A DNA stretch of 64,000 bases from Bacteroidales bacterium (GTDB lineage Bacteria; Bacteroidota; Bacteroidia; Bacteroidales; UBA932), in assembly GCA_009774765.1 (NCBI GenBank), contig VSOK01000003.1:1-64000 (forward strand). Reading direction: 5' to 3'. This document shows positions 61,401 to 64,000 of this stretch, one piece after another. Every line of letters starts with the position of its first letter. Within the stretch, counting starts at the first letter, position 1. A program made the position numbers and the translations under genes. Below the pieces are notes generated by a model. That model was not told the DNA's origin. It searched no databases and was given only the letters and a program-made list of their open reading frames with translations.

Positions 61401-64000
61401 ATATCCTGATTCCACCGGAGCACTGCCCGGAAGCCATTCGCGGGATTTTCGTCCCCATCCGTCATACTCCTGCAATGTGATGAGAGTATTGCCTGAAGGA
61501 GAGGCGTCAACCAGACTTTTCGTATAGAACCTGCCGAAATCATCGTAGAAAATCTTTGTATACATTCCGGTGGAATCGCTGCCGTCGCTGCTGACAAAGG
61601 ATGTTATGCTGTTCCTTGAGTGATTATTTACAGGGGGATCATCGACAATTAACGGAAGACATTCCATAACTACTGTTATTGAGGTGTTTTCAGCTTGTAT
61701 AACGGATGTTGCCGGAGATACGGTACCACCGGGAGGAAGCGGTGCAAGCTCCTTTATGACTCCTTGATATTTCAGTTTATAGGTACCGGGAGGAAGGCGA
61801 TGGACTACACTGTCACCGTCTCCGTGAGACGGGCGGACAATGCATTCAAGAGTTGAACCGTTAACCTCAAAAGGGAAATGCGCAATCACCTCTTCTGACA
61901 ATTCCGTTTCTTTCAACAGGCTCAGTCTCAAAGGCATAATTCTCTCAGGCAGCGGATCACCAAGACCTCTATTGAATGCAAAATCGGTAATTTTGAAATT
62001 GACAGTTACAGTATCATTACATTTAAGGTCACACATATAGTCTGCAGGATCATTGAGACCACTCTGGAACCATTTCAACACAGCCTGTACAGAATATCCT
62101 GTCTCAAGCATATACACAGGAACAGGCTCCACAGGTTTGATCGGTCCAGGGTTCTCCGGAGGTATCGGAACTCCCGGCGGGTCCAATGATTTTGATTTAT
62201 GTTTTTCGGCATCGGCAAGCGGACCGGTCTCATCATACCTGTAGACAAACGTCTGCACTGTCTTTTTCTTACTTGATCCCGGTGACTTCCTTTCTATGAA
62301 ATACTGCTCCTTCAGGCGTCTGAGCACGTCATAATCATAGAAGGTCTCGACTCCGTCCGGTGCAGTCTCTTTCACAACCTGAAGATTTCCGTTGTACGAA
62401 TATGTAGTCACAAGAGCACCATTCTTTGCCAGATCTTTTCTGTCAACCATCAAAATGAGTTCCCGGGAAGACGGAACCATACCCGACTGGACCAGGGAAT
62501 CCAGGCATTTCCTTGTCATATTGTCTATCTTAATCTCGAATACCTGCCCCATATACCCCCACATCAGTATGGTATGCCTGCCGTCCTGCACTATTTCCGT
62601 AGGATTTCCCCACCTGCCTACAGATATCACCTTGTAATCTGTCCATACGGCAGGATGCTCTGAAGTGGAACGGTCAATTCTGTTGACATAAGGCAATACT
62701 TTTCCTGATGTCCCGGCATCGGCATAATGATACCGGACACTGCTGTAAACACTTCCACAGGACACTTTTGACAAGACCGGAGGGGAAAGGATATGAGCTC
62801 CGGACATCCATATATACTCAGGAAAGTCGGCCGGGTACTTGTAGGTTTCCTGTCTGACAGAGTTGTCGCTTGTCAATACTGTGCGTGAAGATATGAGTCT
62901 CTGGTCATTATAGTCACATTCTTCCTTTGAGTAATATTCACCGTCATCATACTGATAGATTTCAGTACTGTATGGAAGATAGCTGTAGGTATAGGTCCAG
63001 GTCAGCCATCCCATATTGGATGTGACATATTCATCATACATAGTAAAGTTGACAAGTCTCTGGTCGGCAGTCAGGAGAGAGTCGTTGCATACTTTTTTAT
63101 AACGTGTCTTCTCCTCACGTACAAGTACGCCGTCAGATGTGAAATATTGCTTGGACAGAAGCCTGCCCCTTTCAATGGAACGGCTTGTATAAGGTACTCC
63201 GGAAAAGCCTAAACAATTATATGAGTGAAAAGCCGGCTCGTCATTATGGCTTATTCCATATATGTCTTTTCCGAAATTGCTGAAACTGTACTTTATATAC
63301 CCGATAGAATTGCCCGATGCATCCAGACTCTCCTCTATCACAGATGAATAACCCACATAAGGAGTATTCATATTGGTGACAGAAGCAGGAAAACCTTTTG
63401 CACTCACAAGACTCAAGATTAAAGCGCTGTTTGGAAGATCAGGAGCCTGGGCAGAATATGACATAGTAAATGGCGGATTAAGTTTTTCTATGCCGCTGCT
63501 CCTGTAGGAATCAATTGATTCGGTATATCGGTACCGGGTGATACCTATAACTTCACCGTCCCTTGTCCTGTTGGTTATACTTTTTATTCTCAGACCTCCA
63601 CTTGTTCCTTTCTTTTCGACCGGATCCTGTCCTACATTCACAACTTTCCTGGAATAGTCGTTCCCCTCATATTCAAAGACGGTGCTGCCGCCTGTAGGAT
63701 ATTGGATTTCCGTGAGAGTCTCATATTGTGATGCCTGCAGGTTACTTTCTGCAACCGGCTTGTTTATATCAAAGTTACCAGAGGGGGAATTGGTCTTGCC
63801 ATTGTAATATCCCCACTGGTCTGTCTGAGGGAAAACATACCCGTATGGGAAAGTCCCGGGATTGTAAGAAAACTTGTACTCAGGCATATCGACTCCTGAA
63901 TCGTTTTCCGGTATTACATAATTGGGATACAATACTCCTCCACCCATGACAGGCTCGTTCTTTATCGGAGGGATTCCTGCCCTCCATACTATTCCGGAGA
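58440..64000 (-). CDS. Rhs/YD-repeat polymorphic toxin, 5' end outside window
   Basis: At least 1850 residues; the frame is open past ATG 63947 to the window edge, so the N-terminus is missing. Many YD-type repeats are seen (TYSYNGNLQVVKETAPDG, FIYRYDSRGRNCVKKIPGKE, SYSYDSQERLLDEKHSLDGQ, TYDKTGRLTDARYSL), then the core (YYFKDHLGSNRVVASQSG; YDFNARTYDQSLGRFLSIDP; SPYAFCSNNPVNFVDPDGS). The variable tip after DPDGS is about 180 residues with a metallopeptidase-like FAHEGYGHALVYVL near its end. Rhs proteins form a shell around a toxic tip that is delivered to rival cells. The toxicity and its target are inferred. Confidence 0.9.
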   Translation of the reverse strand, partial: SGIVWRAGIPPIKNEPVMGGGVLYPNYVIPENDSGVDMPEYKFSYNPGTFPYGYVFPQTDQWGYYNGKTNSPSGNFDINKPVAESNLQASQYETLTEIQYPTGGSTVFEYEGNDYSRKVVNVGQDPVEKKGTSGGLRIKSITNRTRDGEVIGITRYRYTESIDSYRSSGIEKLNPPFTMSYSAQAPDLPNSALILSLVSAKGFPASVTNMNTPYVGYSSVIEESLDASGNSIGYIKYSFSNFGKDIYGISHNDEPAFHSYNCLGFSGVPYTSRSIERGRLLSKQYFTSDGVLVREEKTRYKKVCNDSLLTADQRLVNFTMYDEYVTSNMGWLTWTYTYSYLPYSTEIYQYDDGEYYSKEECDYNDQRLISSRTVLTSDNSVRQETYKYPADFPEYIWMSGAHILSPPVLSKVSCGSVYSSVRYHYADAGTSGKVLPYVNRIDRSTSEHPAVWTDYKVISVGRWGNPTEIVQDGRHTILMWGYMGQVFEIKIDNMTRKCLDSLVQSGMVPSSRELILMVDRKDLAKNGALVTTYSYNGNLQVVKETAPDGVETFYDYDVLRRLKEQYFIERKSPGSSKKKTVQTFVYRYDETGPLADAEKHKSKSLDPPGVPIPPENPGPIKPVEPVPVYMLETGYSVQAVLKWFQSGLNDPADYMCDLKCNDTVTVNFKITDFAFNRGLGDPLPERIMPLRLSLLKETELSEEVIAHFPFEVNGSTLECIVRPSHGDGDSVVHRLPPGTYKLKYQGVIKELAPLPPGGTVSPATSVIQAENTSITVVMECLPLIVDDPPVNNHSRNSITSFVSSDGSDSTGMYTKIFYDDFGRFYTKSLVDASPSGNTLITLQEYDGWGRKSREWLPGSAPVESGYVPPKEVKNYILSTYPGESAPYSYNVYEPSPLSRVVASYGPGAAWQDNGKAVRTSYLVNSDDNAALECLSAALLWIGETPEIKSSGLFEAGTLSVVLTEDEDGMASYTFTDRLGRCVMTRQVSGGGNGYFDTHYICDKMDRLVAVLPPALSSLLYKGTLSLQDIDRYAFIYRYDSRGRNCVKKIPGKENISYVFDSADRVIYEQDGECRKSGKSVCYLYDMNGRECVRLLCSKDISFGEEIDKVVTVRYTGSTGKFMGYDFSSGASVDVRDFEILSVNYYDIYSFEDDFRPSLPSFDVTGTNVYPIGQKTGSFCTLLDAGELTSDGVWSSIRYDFRGRTVQMGCSCPSGQTEAEHISYDFVGNPISRRVEHRHNGETTTEDISYSYDSQERLLDEKHSLDGQASVSLLSNTYDVIGRVSKTERGCQEKFTETRTYNVRSWIKSLSSGLFSETLYYNEPRVRSAIPRYDGFVSSMEWYGYGDNAARAYDFTYDKTGRLTDARYSLLDTMSSDEYGASYSYDSQGNLLTIERRCSDGMNQGRVDRLSLTYDGNRLLKSSGAGSLSGGGSSGGAVLPAEYTYDADGNMTSDPYRGVRTISYDISDHIAKLDSDSAVVSFGYLASGVKMSRKVETSSDTVLLEYVGNVVMEDGRMKYLLVDGGYIDFTSGTPVYMYYFKDHLGSNRVVASQSGSVEQVNHYYPYGLSFPLDSHTSSGSDSSVSSAGVDDQPWKYSGNELMSLGGLSVYDFNARTYDQSLGRFLSIDPLAENYYSVSPYAFCSNNPVNFVDPDGSRVLPRTNSELEMIRMTLPESDREYVVLGANGYIDHNVLSGHESNSGNYNSLLSLSEANTTVFVLENDTFTYKSNGNIESKPMSYDGIEDMFIGNNDGAGVGPVAGDSGLLGKTLLPDDAAMQRSPDSNIYVIVNSGMSDMSKSEMFAHEGYGHALVYVLSGDYNKSSHQYGKSGIDLNRYLFDIINRAMNETVNNNR

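Noticed and set aside
1..64000. tRNA, rRNA, CRISPR arrays and intact insertion sequences
   Set aside because: Looked for characteristic arms, regular spaced repeats and transposase motifs; none found by eye.

Overview
The window is chromosomal DNA from a member of the Bacteroidales (Bacteroidota). The evidence is a SusC/SusD pair, Bacteroidota-type promoters (TAnnTTTG boxes with a TTG/TTTG about 20 bp upstream), a YD-repeat Rhs protein, a Porin_10-type porin, an exbB-X-exbD-exbD cluster and few strong Shine-Dalgarno sequences. Codon use in the core is rich in AGG/AGA and ATA. The genus cannot be fixed by eye.

Layout. 1-5.7 kb: an IbrA/IbrB-like pair (PAPS-reductase-like plus ParB-like) runs rightwards into a leftward tmk - DoxX-like - kinase/AAA+ fusion - YwqG-like block. 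5.7-11.4 kb: an AT-rich accessory island with a leftward operon ending in a NERD nuclease-like gene. Two of its members are broken (one by a frameshift, one by two in-frame stops). The island also holds a structured inverted repeat and an archaeal-type ATPase with a double-palindrome promoter. 11.4-21.4 kb: housekeeping genes folP, purB (apparent 1-bp frameshift near its end), ftsB/divIC, a sugar nucleotidyltransferase, a CPBP protease and YccF; a MurU-like and AmgK-RapZC fusion pair (cell-wall sugar recycling); and pncB-pncA (NAD salvage). 21.4-27.8 kb: a SusC/SusD locus with two lipoproteins and no visible enzyme. 27.8-36.8 kb: porin, lytic transglycosylase, LolC/E-type permease, two small transporters, a TPR protein and a NOL1/NOP2/Sun RNA methyltransferase. 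36.8-46.6 kb: SRPBCC protein, pyrE facing a NUDIX gene, queA, dprA, tatD, an asparaginase, the ExbB/ExbD energising complex and an alkaline phosphatase. 46.6-55.8 kb: asnS, udk, a TonB-like protein, S41 protease, dCMP deaminase, acyl-CoA ligase, a large anchored protein and ridA. 56.2-64 kb: a polymorphic toxin locus, read leftwards: a giant Rhs protein (5' end outside the window) with a metallopeptidase-like tip, a candidate immunity gene, an orphan second toxin tip, a second candidate immunity gene, an unknown small gene and a scar of an Rhs core.

Most genes form short operons with 4-bp or 14-17-bp overlaps. Convergent operons often abut or overlap at their 3' ends; only some junctions carry a hairpin terminator. 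No tRNA, rRNA, CRISPR array, integrase or complete insertion sequence was seen. The observations most worth a second look are the kinase-AAA+ fusion beside IbrAB, the Rhs locus whose displaced tip has both motif histidines changed to tyrosine, the AmgK-RapZC fusion, the decaying island operon, and a promoter-bearing repeat shared by purB and ridA.
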